From: Hepsetus odoe
Lineage: Eukaryota; Chordata; Actinopteri; Characiformes; Hepsetidae
Direction: 5' to 3'
Assembly (NCBI GenBank): GCA_017165825.1
Contig: CM029378.1
Location: 14,900,748 to 14,964,747 of the forward strand
Length of the DNA stretch: 64,000 bases
How positions within the stretch are numbered: position 1 is the first letter of the stretch; each line of letters begins with the position of its first letter. Below the pieces are notes generated by a model. That model saw only the letters and a list, made by a program, of their open reading frames with translations. It was not told where the DNA came from and made no database searches. Shown one piece after another: positions 1 through 12,182 of this stretch. A program made the position numbers and the translations under genes.

Positions 1-55
1 GGCGCCTCTAAGCATCATCTTTCATCTTTTCTTTCTGACTTTCCTCCAGACTCCT

Positions 56-175
56 CTAGTCAGAGCTCTGTGATGTGCTGTAAGCTTCTCCGAGGAATAC
101 ATCCTGCAGGATAGGGTCTACCCCACTACGGATTTTCTCTTGGCCACTCTCCTCAGGGGTGCTGAAGAGCCTCTT
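56..175 (-). CDS. Possible terminal coding exon of an unidentified gene
   Basis: On the - strand an acceptor-like cctacag is followed by 39 open codons ending in TAG (58-56), reading KRLFSTPEESGQEKIRSGVD and on to AYSTSQSSD. The other two frames are closed, and the composition (Ser, Glu, Gln, Gly; hydrophilic) looks protein-like. I do not recognise the family. No convincing upstream exon was found between 176 and 22000 on this strand, which weakens the call. It could be a chance open block or a relic. Confidence 0.25.
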   Translation of the reverse strand, partial: KRLFSTPEESGQEKIRSGVDPILQDVFLGEAYSTSQSSD

Positions 176-766
176 CTGTAGGAGTAAGAATTTAATCTCA
201 TAAATATGGATATTTATGCTACAGTCATGGTTTACAGTGTAAACAATCTTGGAATGAATAACAGTGTTTAAAAAACTGTGATTTGAGCATCACTGATGAT
301 GGAAGTATGGCTGCAGTTTTGGATGCCACTTGACCCATGACTTTACAATATGCTGGCATTTGAATGTCCTTCACAATGTGTTTGACCAAAGGCTGTTTGA
401 GACAGCCATGTGACGTCTGAAGAACCCAATATAGCATATATAGCATTATAGTTCAAAATCTGTAGGAAATTTATGAAGTTGTGTTGTTTAATGACAATTT
501 TTACCAGATGTTACTGTTAAAAAATAACATAGGCTATATTAGAATAGCCTGCACATAGATCATATTAAGACAGATTTAATAAAAAATGCAGAATAGAGAA
601 GATTAGCACCCAAACAAGTTTAGTTTATGGGCTGAAAGACATTGAATGTTATTACATTTTGATGTATTTCTATAAACAGCACTTTTTGGAAATTTTGGAA
701 AGGAATATTTAGATATATTCTAAACAACTGGAAAAAATACCTTGCTGAACAATATGCTTAATGATG

Positions 767-1085
767 ACCAAAAGATGAGACAAAGGTGATGAAAGAAAGG
801 GTGAGGAGAGAAAGATAAGAAGGAAATTGTGAGGAGAACAAATAAGTAAGCGATGGTAAGAAAAAAAGATAAGGTAATTAAAGGTTTAGGAAAGGTGCAA
901 GATGAGATGAAGGAAAAAAGAATAAAGAAAAAGGTGAAGCATAAAGCATAAGTTAGAGGTGGATGAGGAGTAAAAGATGGTCGAGAGATGGATGAGAAGT
1001 AAAAGATGGGTGAGGGTTCTGTGAGGAGAGAAAGATGGATGAAAGGTGAGAGATGAGTGAAATGTGGTTAGAGAGGGGTGAGGGG
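767..1085 (+). repeat. Purine-rich block of degenerate GA(T)GA-type units
   Basis: About 320 bp of strongly purine-biased + strand built from loose variants of GATGAGAAG, AAAGATGG and GAGGAGAGAAAG. It looks like an old, decayed minisatellite or polypurine tract. There is no fixed period, no open reading frame and no terminal repeats. Confidence 0.6.
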
Positions 1086-2344
1086 AAATTTAGATTACAG
1101 GAGCAAACCAGTACTTACTTTAGCAAACATATCTGATCTTATAACATATGGTTACAAGTAAGGATGCTTCTATAATCCCCACTTCGTTGGTTAGAATATG
1201 TGGTTCAATACGACGGGTGCACAGATGCTTCTGCTTAAATAACTTTTCCCATCTAGAGATAAAGTCGAAGTAAGGAGCCTAGATTACTGTCCTAAACCTC
1301 CTCCAGTACTAAGTGCTTCCTTGAGGTTCATTAATTTTCTTTGACGTAAAAAATATATGCAGTTTTAAGACAAAGCAATAGAAAGTGTGATCCTTACCAT
1401 TCCTTAATTTAAACGATGTATTTTGCACTTAATGTAGTGTTCCTCGCTGTGGGAATAGCCCATAATAAAGAAAACAAGCAAGTCAGCACTGGCCATCCAA
1501 CTACAGGGACATTTAAAATAATGAAGTGCAGACAATTTGGCAGTGGTTAATTGTACCAGTTTATTAAATGCAGGAAATCCTTTTGGTTGGTGGAATAATG
1601 CACGGTGTGGAAAGAAGAATGATAAACCTGATGCAGCCTGACAGGCATCTTAGGCAAAATGGGGGTTGGCCATTAAAGTTCCTGCCATGGCCATTCATGC
1701 AGTTAAAGAACTGCCATCATTGCAATTGATCTTTTCCTCAGGGCAGGGTTATTGACAAAGTCTGAACCTGCCGCATCCAACTTCTTCAAACAAGCGAGCA
1801 ATCTATCACAACACCACCATTTACAAGCAGCAGGTAGGAAAGACATACCTTCATACAGCGTCCAGCACTGAGACACTGGCTCAGTCTGGAAAATAGTGCT
1901 GATCCTGAAATTCAGTCTAATCTAATGAACATTCTGTCACGTTTCATCCATTTAGCCATTAACCAGAGCACACCAAAATGACTAAGCATTAGGCTCGCTA
2001 CACCATGAGGACTTGGAAGCAAAGCTGGCCAGAAATGTTAGCGCAGGCTGGACAAACATCATATTGTCACCGCTTTTTTCTTTACATCACACTAAAAAGT
2101 AGCTTGTACTTGCTAATCTTCTCAATGGTGATTCTCCCATACCATGAACAAATGTGGTCTGTGATGTGTCATACAGTTAGGTCCATATATATTTGGATAC
2201 TGACACAGGTTTTGTTTTTGTAATTGTTTACTGAAACATATTCCAATTCTAGTTATATAATGGACATAATGTTTAGACTCTCAGCTTTCATTTTAGGGTA
2301 TCCACATTCCTGTTGGATGAAGGGTTTAGGAGTTCCAGCTCCTT

Positions 2345-2545
2345 AACATTTACATTTACATTTAGCATTTAGCAGACGCTCTTATCCAGAGTGACTTTCA
2401 TGTCCTAATTACAGGGACAGTCCCCCTAGAGCAGCTTAGGGTTAAGGGACTTGCTCAGGGACCCAGTGATGGTACTGCTAGAGGTGGGATTTGAACCTGG
2501 GACCTCTTAAGCCGTTGGTCCATAGGCAAGACATGTGCCACCCTC
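2345..2545 (-). mobile_element. Family-A SINE (tRNA-derived, UnaL2-type tail), nested in Tc1
   Basis: On the - strand it has a tRNA-like head with B-box GGTTCAAATCCC (here slightly mutated), the shared body with GTCCCTGTAATTAGGACATG, and a tail with CTCTGGATAAGAGCGTCTGC ending in AAATG repeats. It sits inside the Tc1 element, so it inserted later. Confidence 0.85.
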
Positions 2546-2711
2546 TTTATAAAGGGACCAAATGTAATTGGACAATGGACTCAAAGACTATTTCATGGGC
2601 AGTTGTGGGCAATTCCTTCGTTTTGTCATCATCAGTTAAGCAGATAAAAGGCCAGGAGTTGATCTGAGGTGTGGTGCTTGCATGTGGAAGATTTTGCTGT
2701 GAACAGACAAC

Positions 2712-3425
2712 ATGCGTTCAGAGGAGCTCTCTATGCAGGTGAAACAAGCCATCCTTAAGCTGTGGAAACAGAAAAAACTCATCCAAGAAACTGTTACAAT
2801 ATTAAGAAAATCTACAGTTTGGTACATCCTGAGAAAGAAAGAAAGTGCAGGTTAACTCAGCAACGCAAAAAGACCTGGACGTCTTTTCCATGGTGAAGAG
2901 AAACCCCTTCACAACAGCCAACCAAAGAACAGCTCATGATCCAAAGCATACCACATCATCTGTAAAACATGGCAGAGGCAGTGTGATGGCTTGGGCGTGA
3001 TGGCTGCCAGTGGCACTGGGACGCTAGTGTTTATCGATGATGTGACACAGGACAAAAGCAGCTGAATGAATTCTGAGGTGTTCAAAGACACTCTGTCTGC
3101 TCAAATCCAGTTAAATGCAGTCAAACTGATTGAATGGCATTTCACAATACAGATGGACAATGACCCAAAACATACAGCCAAAGCAACCCAGGAGTTTATT
3201 AAAGCAAAGAAGTGGAATATTCTTGAATGGCCAAGTCAGTCACCCGATCTGAACCCAACTGAGCATTTCACTTGTTGAAGACTAAAAAGGACAGAAAGAC
3301 CCAGAAACAAACAGCAACTGAAAGCCGCTGCAGTAAAGGCCTGACAGAGCATTAAAAACGAAGAAACCCAGCATCTGGTGATGTCCATGAGTTCTAGACT
3401 TCAGGCTGTCATTGCCAGCAAATGA
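2712..3425 (+). pseudogene. Tc1-like transposase remnant
   Basis: Begins MRSEELSMQVKQAILKLWKQ (helix-turn-helix part), hits a stop near 2853, and shows a large internal loss that removes the region expected to hold the first catalytic Asp. The C-terminal part is open from 3066: MDNDPKHTAKATQEF (second Asp) and WPSQSPDLNPTEH (third acidic residue). It then breaks at another stop. It cannot make an active enzyme. Confidence 0.85.
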
Positions 3426-5211
3426 TTTTCAACCAAGTATTAGAAATTAACATTTTATTTTCGGTTATTTAAATTGTCCAATTACTTTTGAGCCCCTGAA
3501 ATTTAGGGATTGTGTTAAAAAAGGCTTTAGTTCCTCACATTTTAATGCAATCTTTTTGTTCAACCCACTGAATTAAAGCTTAAATTCTGCACTTCAACTG
3601 CATCTGTTTCATTTAAAATTCAGTTTGGTAATGTACAGAACCAAAATTTTTAAAAAGTTGTCTCTGTCCAAATACTTATGGACCTGTATCCGCTCATAAT
3701 TTATCAATGAACTTCATCTACAACAGATGGTCAACAGATCAAATTTCACATACAGTCATGTTGGTTAATTGTATTTAGGATCTATTTTAATATTCTGTGT
3801 ACCCTCAATACACCCTTAATAAAATGTACTTTTAACCTTTTGTGCTTCGCTTTTTAAAATCCATTAATGTTCGGCTGTCACCCACTATTAAGAGCAATTT
3901 TAATGTAGAGCAATCAGTGCCTTTGGCCATATGCTGGTCATTTAGTAACAACACCACCTCATGTTTCTACCTTTTTAAACAGTCCACTTGCATTTTTGTG
4001 TCTTTTTAATGAGGAGCCTGGGTCTGGCTGGAGTAAGGATGGGCAATTTAAGGTCAAACTCAAAATTCAGTTCCATAAGACAACTTCTACTGTTGTTTGT
4101 TATTTTACCTTTAGCAGCTTTTACTCAACTTACTTAAAATGCCAAAAGATTTTTCATTTAACTTTCTCCCCTGTATCTGATATTTTCACAAAGGTCCACT
4201 AATAAAATTTGTATGATTTATTTTCCAAACACAGTCATAATCAATTTTTTTATGGCCATTTTCCAACTCCTCTATTTACACTTAAACAGCATAAACAGCA
4301 TGTGCTTCTTTATATGTAAATGACATCTGTTCTGTTCGGCCCCTCAGAATGATGCTTTGTTCAGAAGTCTAGGTTGAAACAGCTCTTATAATGTGTGCGG
4401 GCCTTTACGGCTGTTGGCTGAATAGGTTATATGAGTATATATGTGCAAATGGAATCATAAAAACAGATTTCAGAACAGGCTATTGTTGCAGCATAGTTTC
4501 AACATATGGACTACATGTACTAGGGTGTGATGGTATGTTTTGAAACATGCTTACATTAAACTTTTATTTTTCATAAAATTGAAAGAGATGATATGGGCCA
4601 CTTTAGTGTGTTTGATTTGGGAATAAGCAGGATTCGTTGGGCTGTGGAAAGATTGCATGGTTGCTTAAATTCACCTTTTTGCATGTGAGACCTGCAGCTA
4701 ATGTCTGAAGGCAGAGACAAAAATATATCAAAACTAGATGCAGGAGAGGTCTTCAGGTGCTTATTGTTGTAGCTTAAGCTGGATGGTAGCTTTATTCCAA
4801 ATTATACTAAAAATGATTAGTGTTTGAATGAACACTGAGGTGTCAGGCCGGTGTTCTTAATGTCTGTTTAAAAATTAGGCTCTATTATATCAGTGGTGAC
4901 TTTATTAATACCCTCCAATTATTAGATTCCTTTAGCCTAGAAAAGACTCGACACTAATTACAGTTACAGAACAATACCTCAGTTCTGCATCCCTGTGCTT
5001 CAAAAAGGTAACCCACAAAGGAAATGAACATAAACATACACAATGAACTTTCATTCTTTGAGTTATTGGAAGGTATTAAAGGTGAATTAATGAGGACGCA
5101 TCTTCACACTCTCGTCACACTTACAATTTTGAATTAACTTTTTTCAGCCCCTGAATAGTCAGGAGGGGCATGGCCATTAAAGTGTGGCAGCCATATGAGT
5201 TAATGATGTTA

Positions 5212-5510
5212 GTCTATTCATTCATTATCCTTTTCGCTCATCCTGAGTTGAGGGAGGTACTGGAGCCTTTCCCAGAGCAAGCAAGGCCAAAGGCAGAGAA
5301 ACACCCTGGACAGATTGCTATTGCATTGCAGGGCAGATACACAGAAACACACAAACACAATCACACACAGTCACACTAACGGGGGGTCATTTATCTTCTC
5401 CAATCCACCACACATGCATGTCTTTGGACCGTGGAAAGAACATGCAAACAGAAAGAGTCCTGGAAATCCCTGGAGGTTTCAGAATTACCCGCTGCACCAC
5501 TGTGATGCCT
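5212..5510 (-). repeat. Family-C interspersed repeat, decayed
   Basis: Reverse copy of a widespread fish repeat that runs from a tRNA-like head through a GTTCTTTCCACGGTCCAAAG-type middle and a CCTGGACAG part to a GGATAAG end. Related copies in this window are at 9863-10375, 19619-19910 and 50650-50716. I cannot assign the superfamily from sequence alone. Confidence 0.6.
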
Positions 5511-6129
5511 GGTTATATTCATTGATGGGTTTGTGTCCTGCCTCCACTTTTATCAATGTATTTTACTTATCTTATTTAATCTCTTTTTATGTCTATATCG
5601 GTCATTTTTTATTATATTTTTTCTTGTAAATCTTTTAAATTAAATAGTTTGCTTATGTGTCTGAACACTTCAACCAACCCCACACCTTTCTTGTCTATGT
5701 TTTCTGAATGCTACTGAATTTGTTTACATAGAGGCACTATATAAAACAATTAAAGGAAAAATATACAACATCCGGACAACACATGCAGCGCTGTGAAAAG
5801 CCAGAGAAACAGAGACATGGGCTGTTGTGATCTTTGACCCTGTACTCCTTCTCTTCTCACTTTATGACAAGGACAGAGCTTTTTTCTAATGGAACACAGC
5901 TGTGAACTTCCAGCTGCAAAGAAACATGCCTAACCTCCCCTTGATATGATTCTCACCTGTTCTCAAGGGAAAAATCATTTCTGGAAGATTTTCCTGAAAA
6001 AAAGGTGGGCTGATCATTTGTCTGTGCAAATGAGTTTTTATTTTTTATTTGCTTATAATGTCTTTTTCCATAGAAGGATAATTATAAGGCAGCAACTGAA
6101 CAGTCAGATGTTGAAGCTGATGGGTCTGA

Positions 6130-6700
6130 AGCAGAAACAATGGGCAAGTGTAAGGATCTGAGTGACTTTGACGGGGGCCAAATTGTGATGGCCTGATGAC
6201 AGGGTCAAAGCAACTCCAAAATGGCATGTCTAGTGGGAGGTTTCTGGTGTGTATTGCCTACCAAAAGTGGTCCAAGGAAGGAAAAATGTTCAGCTGGAGA
6301 GAGGGTCATGGGTGCCCAAGGCTCATTCGTGCATGGGGACAAAGCCTAGGCTAACAGGTCGGATCCCAAACAAGATCAATTGTAGCACAAATTACTGAAA
6401 GAGCAAACGCAGGGTATGTTACAAAAATCTCAGAACACACAATGCATTGCAGCTTGCAGGACAGGAGTGTCCACCATCAAAAAGGGCTAGAGTGGGCATA
6501 TGAGCCATGGAAATGGACAATAAAGCAAGAACATAAAGTAACCTGGTGTGATGTATCATATTTTCTTGCCTGTTTGAACATGTATATAGGTGACTGTGTG
6601 TGCATCACTTACTTTGTAAAGAGATAGCACCAGGATGCACTATTGTAAAAAGCCAATGCATTTTTGCAAGCCAGCAGAGACGGTGTGTCCTTTTATCCAG
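6130..6700 (+). pseudogene. 5' half of a Tc1-like transposase gene
   Basis: Reads MGKCKDLSDFDGGQIVMA then stop, and continues by frame changes through KWSKEG, GHGCPRLI and SEHTMHCSLQ, matching the N-terminal and middle parts of a common Tc1-like transposase. It ends abruptly near the AGSVM-type segment; the catalytic C-terminal half is absent here but a matching 3' half lies at 16290-16540. Confidence 0.75.
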
Positions 6701-7625
6701 TTAAAACAGCTCTAACTGATGGAACTTAACAAATACATCCAAAAGCTGGTGAGCAGAGAGAAGTCAGGAACTAAACCTGTCCTATTATGACTGTATTTGT
6801 TAAGACAAGAAATTAACTGTTAACTCTTTAAATTATTGCCTTAATCTTAACACACATTTATTGTATGCATGAATATCTGCATCTGCATCTCTAAAACCGT
6901 AGTTTTTTTAGGCAAAAATCACAATGGGGATGATTCAGGTTTTTAGCAGAAAATACAATTCTATGTAGGAATGTAACAGTGGGAATGACAGCATTAGGAT
7001 GAAGTGAATTTGTCAGAAGGTAAATAGCTCTTCTAAGGTGAGAGAGAGAGAGACAGTTTAGTGTCAAATCCTAGTTAAGTCGAAGGCTGCAGTGCACAGC
7101 ACTAAAATGCTTTGCCAAAAGCAGATCAAGCCACAATCAGAAAGATCAAAAGGGCCCCACAGCACTTGAAGATCAATCTTTACTGAGAGACAGAACAGCA
7201 ATTCTTGAACAGATACAGAATGTGTTAAAAAAAAAAAAAAAGCAAGCAAATCAGTGAAACTACAGCCAAAGGCAGGCTGGACAAACTTGAGATTTCTGGA
7301 CAAACTTGTGGAGCTCATGCCAATGTGTCAATACACCAAAAAGGGGGCAAACTAAATACTTCTTTTTTTTTCCCAAAGATTTCGAATAATAGTCTAATTA
7401 ACAGATGATACATACAAAATAGATGAAAGACAGATTTAAAGCATTCCTACTGGTCCATTCATCACGAAAGGTTCATAGTGCCCAAAAGCAAAATGCTGTG
7501 TTCAAATGATGCAGAAAAATAAGTTGATTTTTGGGGAGCAGTATTGATAAGTATAATGTGGTATTTTTTAATTTCAGCTATGCAAAAATTTATTTGTAGG
7601 CAATTCAAGTGAACCGTGAGCATGA

Positions 7626-7867
7626 AGAGTGAAAGTGACTACCCTTGTCACTGTGAAACGCAGCACAGCACAGCACAACAAAATTCAACCGCTGCGTTTT
7701 ACCCATGCACAGACAGCAGGGGACAGCAATTGAAAGCACCCAGTGGAGTAGTGATGGGGACGGTACCTTGCTCACAGGTACCTCAGGGCAACCTACTGGT
7801 AAGGGAATCGAACCCATAATCCTCCGATCCAGGACAACTCCCTAACCACTAGGCCACCGCTGCCCCA
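7626..7867 (-). mobile_element. Family-B SINE (tRNA-derived)
   Basis: On the - strand it starts GGGGCAGCGGTGGCCTAGTG (A-box side), has B-box GGGTTCGATTCCC, the shared GGTACCGTCCCCATC body and ends with CACTTTCACTCTTCATGC. It is a full-length copy of about 240 bp. Confidence 0.85.
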
Positions 7868-9862
7868 ATAATATATAGTGACAATAACGTATTCTGCCTT
7901 GAGGCTTAAATAAGGGGAACACAGTTAATAATTGACATTTTTCTTTTCTTCTTTAGCCTTGATATACAATCAAAGCAAAGCCATGTATTACATAATTCAG
8001 GATTTCCGTTTTTAGTTTCGTTACAGTTTTCCATGCTGTCCATGTCTTTGGTGTGATATAGTGTGAGATGTGTGTGATATAGTCCATTCTTCAGTAGCAG
8101 AGAAGGCACTACTGTGTCCCTCCTTTTCCTCTCTCACTTTTTTCTGCTCACTGAAGTTACCGTGCCCATCTGTTTTCGTTCTGCTGGACTACAGGCCAGC
8201 TCCGGTCACTAAGCTTGCGTGACTCGGTGGGTCTAACCATGGGCCTGCCTTTATGTAAATCGTCGTATGATTTATCAAAGTGTGCTGATAGAAATCACTA
8301 TGCAGGAATGTAAATTGGAAGCAGTTCAGAGAAATGAGACCAGGCTGAGCAGATGTTATAGGTGCAATTCTACAACATAATGATGTTAGAGACCATAAAA
8401 TAAAATGATTATATCACGAAAGACAACAGTGTCTTTTCCACTACTTACAAAGTCTGAGATTTCCAACTCAGTTTTGAGTTCATAACTTGCTTGTTGAAAA
8501 TATACAGAGAATCAAAGGAAATAAAGAGCTCTGTGATTAATGGGCTACTCTTAATGTTTAGTAAATGAAACCTAAAGGAGATGGAGTAACAATAACATGA
8601 GGGGAAAAATAACATTATTTTCTGGGGAAAAATTACTTCCACCCTTACCAAGCATGTTTAATGTGGTCAGAACAGTCCTTGGCGTTTGCAGTTGTAGCAA
8701 ATTGTGACAGCATGGGAATTTACACCCAATTCATCAAAAATCACTTCTGTTGAACCTGCTGATCTGCGTCCTTGTAGGGTTTACCTTTTCCTGGAGGCAA
8801 ATTCTAAATATATGGAGATTTAAAAAAATTTAGATGATCAAAATTTCATTAATTTTTCACAACCAAGCTTCTTTCAAGCCTCTTGTTACCTCCTTACAAT
8901 GAAACAGGCTGTTTGTTACTGAACCCTTAAAAATGACTTGTAAAGTGTAAATAGTCTCAGTTTTGTCTGGCTGTCCTGTCTCATTCAGAAAGTAGTACAA
9001 GCTAAATCGTTCCTTATACCTGTAAAGTGAAAGGTTGAGGCTGAACTGTTGTGGATTTAATAGAATATATATGCAAATGGATGATTTGTGTTTCAGCAGA
9101 AGGACAATAAATTTGAAATGTGTTTCAACAGCTTTGTTTTCATACCAACTGTGTTCACCAGGGAAGGAATGATTTGTTTTAACACTTTAACAATATTTAC
9201 ATACTAAAAAATACTCAGGTTCCTCATAAAATGTTATTGGTTTAGGTCTGGTTGGATCATTGAATTCTTCTGCACAGCCATGTTGTCATACAAAATACAT
9301 GAGCATTAAAATGTAATTAACAGCCAGAACAGCTGGTTATTAAGGCCATTTGTAATAAATAATACAGACCAAAACTGAAGACATGTAATGCTGAAATGAC
9401 ACCAGCTATGAAGGAAGCAGAGACTCAATCTGTGTTTGTCTCAATCGTATTCACCACACTCTATAAACAAGATATGTGCATCACACTGTAGGTCAAATCA
9501 ATACTGAGAGTAGCTCATTAGACCCACCGTATTGGTTAGCAGTGATTATTCTCAGCGTAAAGCTGTCAGAATTGAGTGATTGGGGCAATGCAGTGAAACC
9601 CATTTGGTTACTAGTGAACAAAAGAGCAGCAAATGGAAATAGATTTTCAGAGCTTTCAGAGCTTTCAAAGCAGACCAGAGCATGAACCTGATGCACAAGT
9701 AAAATTCTATGCAGGAAACTGCAGAAAAAAAATGTGCAAAACTCAAACGCAAATGTCTTCAATGCATAGCAAAAATAAATGAACCAGCATTTCCATTTGC
9801 AATACTTTGGAGGGCACAGTATACCAGGATTAGGACTGAAATGTTTTCAACTGTTTTTCGGA

Positions 9863-10375
9863 AGGTGGCACGGTAGCAGAGGGTAATGCTGGCACCTCAG
9901 AAAGAAGAAGGTCCAAACCAAGGTTTGATTCTGTGTGGGTTTCCATGGTCAGGTGAATTGAAGATGCTACATTGCCATCTAGGTGTGAGTGGGTGTGTGA
10001 GTGTGTTACATTTACATTTACATTTACATTTACGGCATTTAGCAGACGCTCTTATATATCTTATCCAGAGCGACTTACATGTCCTAATTACAGGGACAGT
10101 CCCCCTGGAGACACTCAGGGTTAAGGGTCTCACCCAGTGGTGGTAGTGCTAGAGGTGGGATTCGAACCGGGGACCTCTTGATCCAGAGGTCCGTAGCCAA
10201 GTACCCTACCACTAGACCACCACCACCCATATGTGTTTGTCTGTGTGTGTGTGCCCACCGAAGGACTTGCAACTTGTACAGAGTTTTTCCCTGCTTTTCA
10301 CCCAGTGAGAGCTGGGATAGATGCTAGCTCTGCCCATAACCCTTATCAGGATAAGCAGTTCAGATAATTAATAGT
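9863..10375 (+). repeat. Family-C repeat interrupted by a family-A SINE
   Basis: Left part GGTGGCACGGTAGCAGAGGG (tRNA-like head) to GTGTGTGAGTGTG at about 10007; right part resumes near 10230 and ends AGGATAAGCAGTTCAGATAA. The nested SINE (10008-10229) splits it. Confidence 0.65.
10008..10229 (-). mobile_element. Family-A SINE with an enlarged tail loop
   Basis: Intact head with B-box GGTTCGAATCCC and (AAATGT)n tail. The tail stem-loop reads GCTCT-GGATAAGATATATA-AGAGC: nine extra bases in the loop compared with other copies. Confidence 0.85.
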
Positions 10376-10426
10376 GAGTGAATTGTGAGTGAGTGAGTGA
10401 GTGCGTGAGTGAGTGAGTGATTGAGT
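10374..10426 (+). repeat. (GAGT)n microsatellite
   Basis: Imperfect GTGA/GAGT tetranucleotide run directly after the family-C repeat end, where such repeats typically grow a short tandem tail. Confidence 0.8.
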
Positions 10427-11727
10427 CAGGCCATTTACACTTACCCAAGCTTTATGTTACTGGAAGGGACCTAGTGTAATATGGCCCTTATGTGTTTGTT
10501 TCTATAGAGGCTTTTGTCTAAATCCAGAATTACAGAAGTGAAGATTAAAGAATAGGAAAGTAGATGTATTGATTTTAGTCATCGATCTATGACACTGCTC
10601 TGTGCACTTATCAGTAAAGGTATACTCGGTCAATGCATGTGGGCTGGCGTAAGGGCTGTACTGCAGCAAGTCCGACAGAAGGAGATATGGGAAAGAAAGT
10701 GTTGCCAACTGAAGTGATTTTCTCCCTCAGATCCCTGCATCTGATTAGCCAAGCCGTTTTTAACCGTATCTTCAAATCTTCTCTCAAGGACAAGCCCCAT
10801 ACTCTGGGGAGTTGAGCACATGCACGCATTTCAGACATATGACCAAGGAGCAGGAATGAGTCATAACATTTGCTAACAATAATGGGTTTACTCCGATTAA
10901 ACTCTCTAAAATGATTTCCGTTACATTCGTGCACGAATGAAGGATTTAATTTCTCTAACATAATGCCCAGAGCACATGGGGGAAGAATGTCTGCCTTTTG
11001 CCTTAATGCTTATGTCAAAGAAGACAAGGTTAGCATGCTGAAGGTCTTTATTTGTGAATACTGCCTGCATTAAGCAGGTTTAACTGTAATTATCTAGCCT
11101 CCATCTCATCCACCATCCGTCTTAAAAATCAAGCTTCCAAAAAGGGATCATTGGAGTAATTCGATAAAAGAAACAGTTCTATTTAACCAAAGCTATGGTT
11201 CTGGAAGTGGAGTCAAGGAATCTGTGACGTAAATCCAGGCCTTCACTGAATTTATTATCTGATTTAAAGGCATGACATGAACAAGGAACTTTATTAACAT
11301 CCAAATTAACAAATTAATATTAACCAATATTAATATTAACCAAATTAACAGTCACATATTGACCGGTCAACATCCTACTGGTCAACTTCCTTTGACTAAC
11401 ACTTATATTAGATATGGACAATATGCAAAAAATCAGCAAGACTAAATAAACTCTCCTAGAACCTGGCCTTTCATCAGTTTTAAGCACTGACAATGTTCAC
11501 AAAATGATCAAGCAAGCATAAGAGCATAAGATAAGAAAATATAATCATGAAAACAATTATTGACTGCAGAAATCTGTAATCAGCTCCATGTTTGCCTTAT
11601 TCGTGTAAGACTTGAGGCGTATGGGAGCCCATGTAACATTTCTAGCACTGATCTTCAGTTGATAATCTTCATCAAACCTTCTTGACTTCACTTGACTACA
11701 TGGCTGCACCATATGGCTCCACCTGTG

Positions 11728-12182
11728 GTAACACTTTGTTTGAACGGTCTACTGCAGATGCTTTGTAAATGTTTCAGTTTTATTTTTTCCACTAGATATA
11801 TCTATTATCTAAGGGTGTCGGTGGTCTAGTGGTAGGGTACTTGCCTACGGACCTCTGGATCAAGAATCCCACCTCTAGCACTACCACCACTGGGTCCCTG
11901 AGCAAGACCCTTAACCCTGAGTTTCTCCAGGGGGACTGTCCCTGTATTTAAGGAATGTAAGTCGCTCTGGATAAGAGCGTCTGCTAAATGCCGTAAATGT
12001 ATTAAATGTTAATGTACTTTAAGTTGTACATAAATTATACTACTAAATCTAACACTACACCTAACCCTAACCTAAACGTAAATCAAATCCTAACTTTAAA
12101 CCTAAGTTTCACCAGATAGCTTGTTGACGATTATTAAGTATCTGTAGATCGTTTTAAGCTGAACATTAAAATAAAAGGTCTA
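11728..12182 (+). mobile_element. Probable MITE with telomere-like core, split by a SINE
   Basis: Left end GGTAACACTTTGTTTGAA, core ACACCTAACCCTAACCTAAA, and a right end near AACATTAAAATAAAAGG. This layout resembles fish MITEs with GTAACACTTTA ends and CCTAA cores. The right inverted end is poor, so limits are approximate. Confidence 0.4.
11813..12010 (+). mobile_element. Family-A SINE with B-box deletion
   Basis: Head GGTGGTCTAGTGGTAGGGTA, then a deletion that removes GGTCCCGGTTCG-type sequence of the B-box, then the normal body and the tail GTCGCTCTGGATAAGAGCGT. It could not use its internal polymerase III promoter now. Confidence 0.85.

Larger units (their letters stand above)
2174..3686 (+). 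mobile_element. Tc1-like transposon, degraded
   Basis: Bounded by CAGTTAGGTCCATA at the left and TATGGACCTG at the right (imperfect inverted ends), with TA on each side (2172-2173 and 3687-3688), the Tc1/mariner target duplication. It carries a broken transposase (2712-3425) and a SINE nested at 2345-2545. Confidence 0.85.

Noticed and set aside
10611..10961. 116-codon open frame on the - strand
   Set aside because: Overlapped by another open frame on each strand, no family resemblance, non-ATG first codon context poor.
12050..12115. Interstitial telomere repeat (CCTAA units)
   Set aside because: Units are irregular (CCTAA, CCTAAC, CTAAAC) and fit the core of a MITE better than true TTAGGG arrays.
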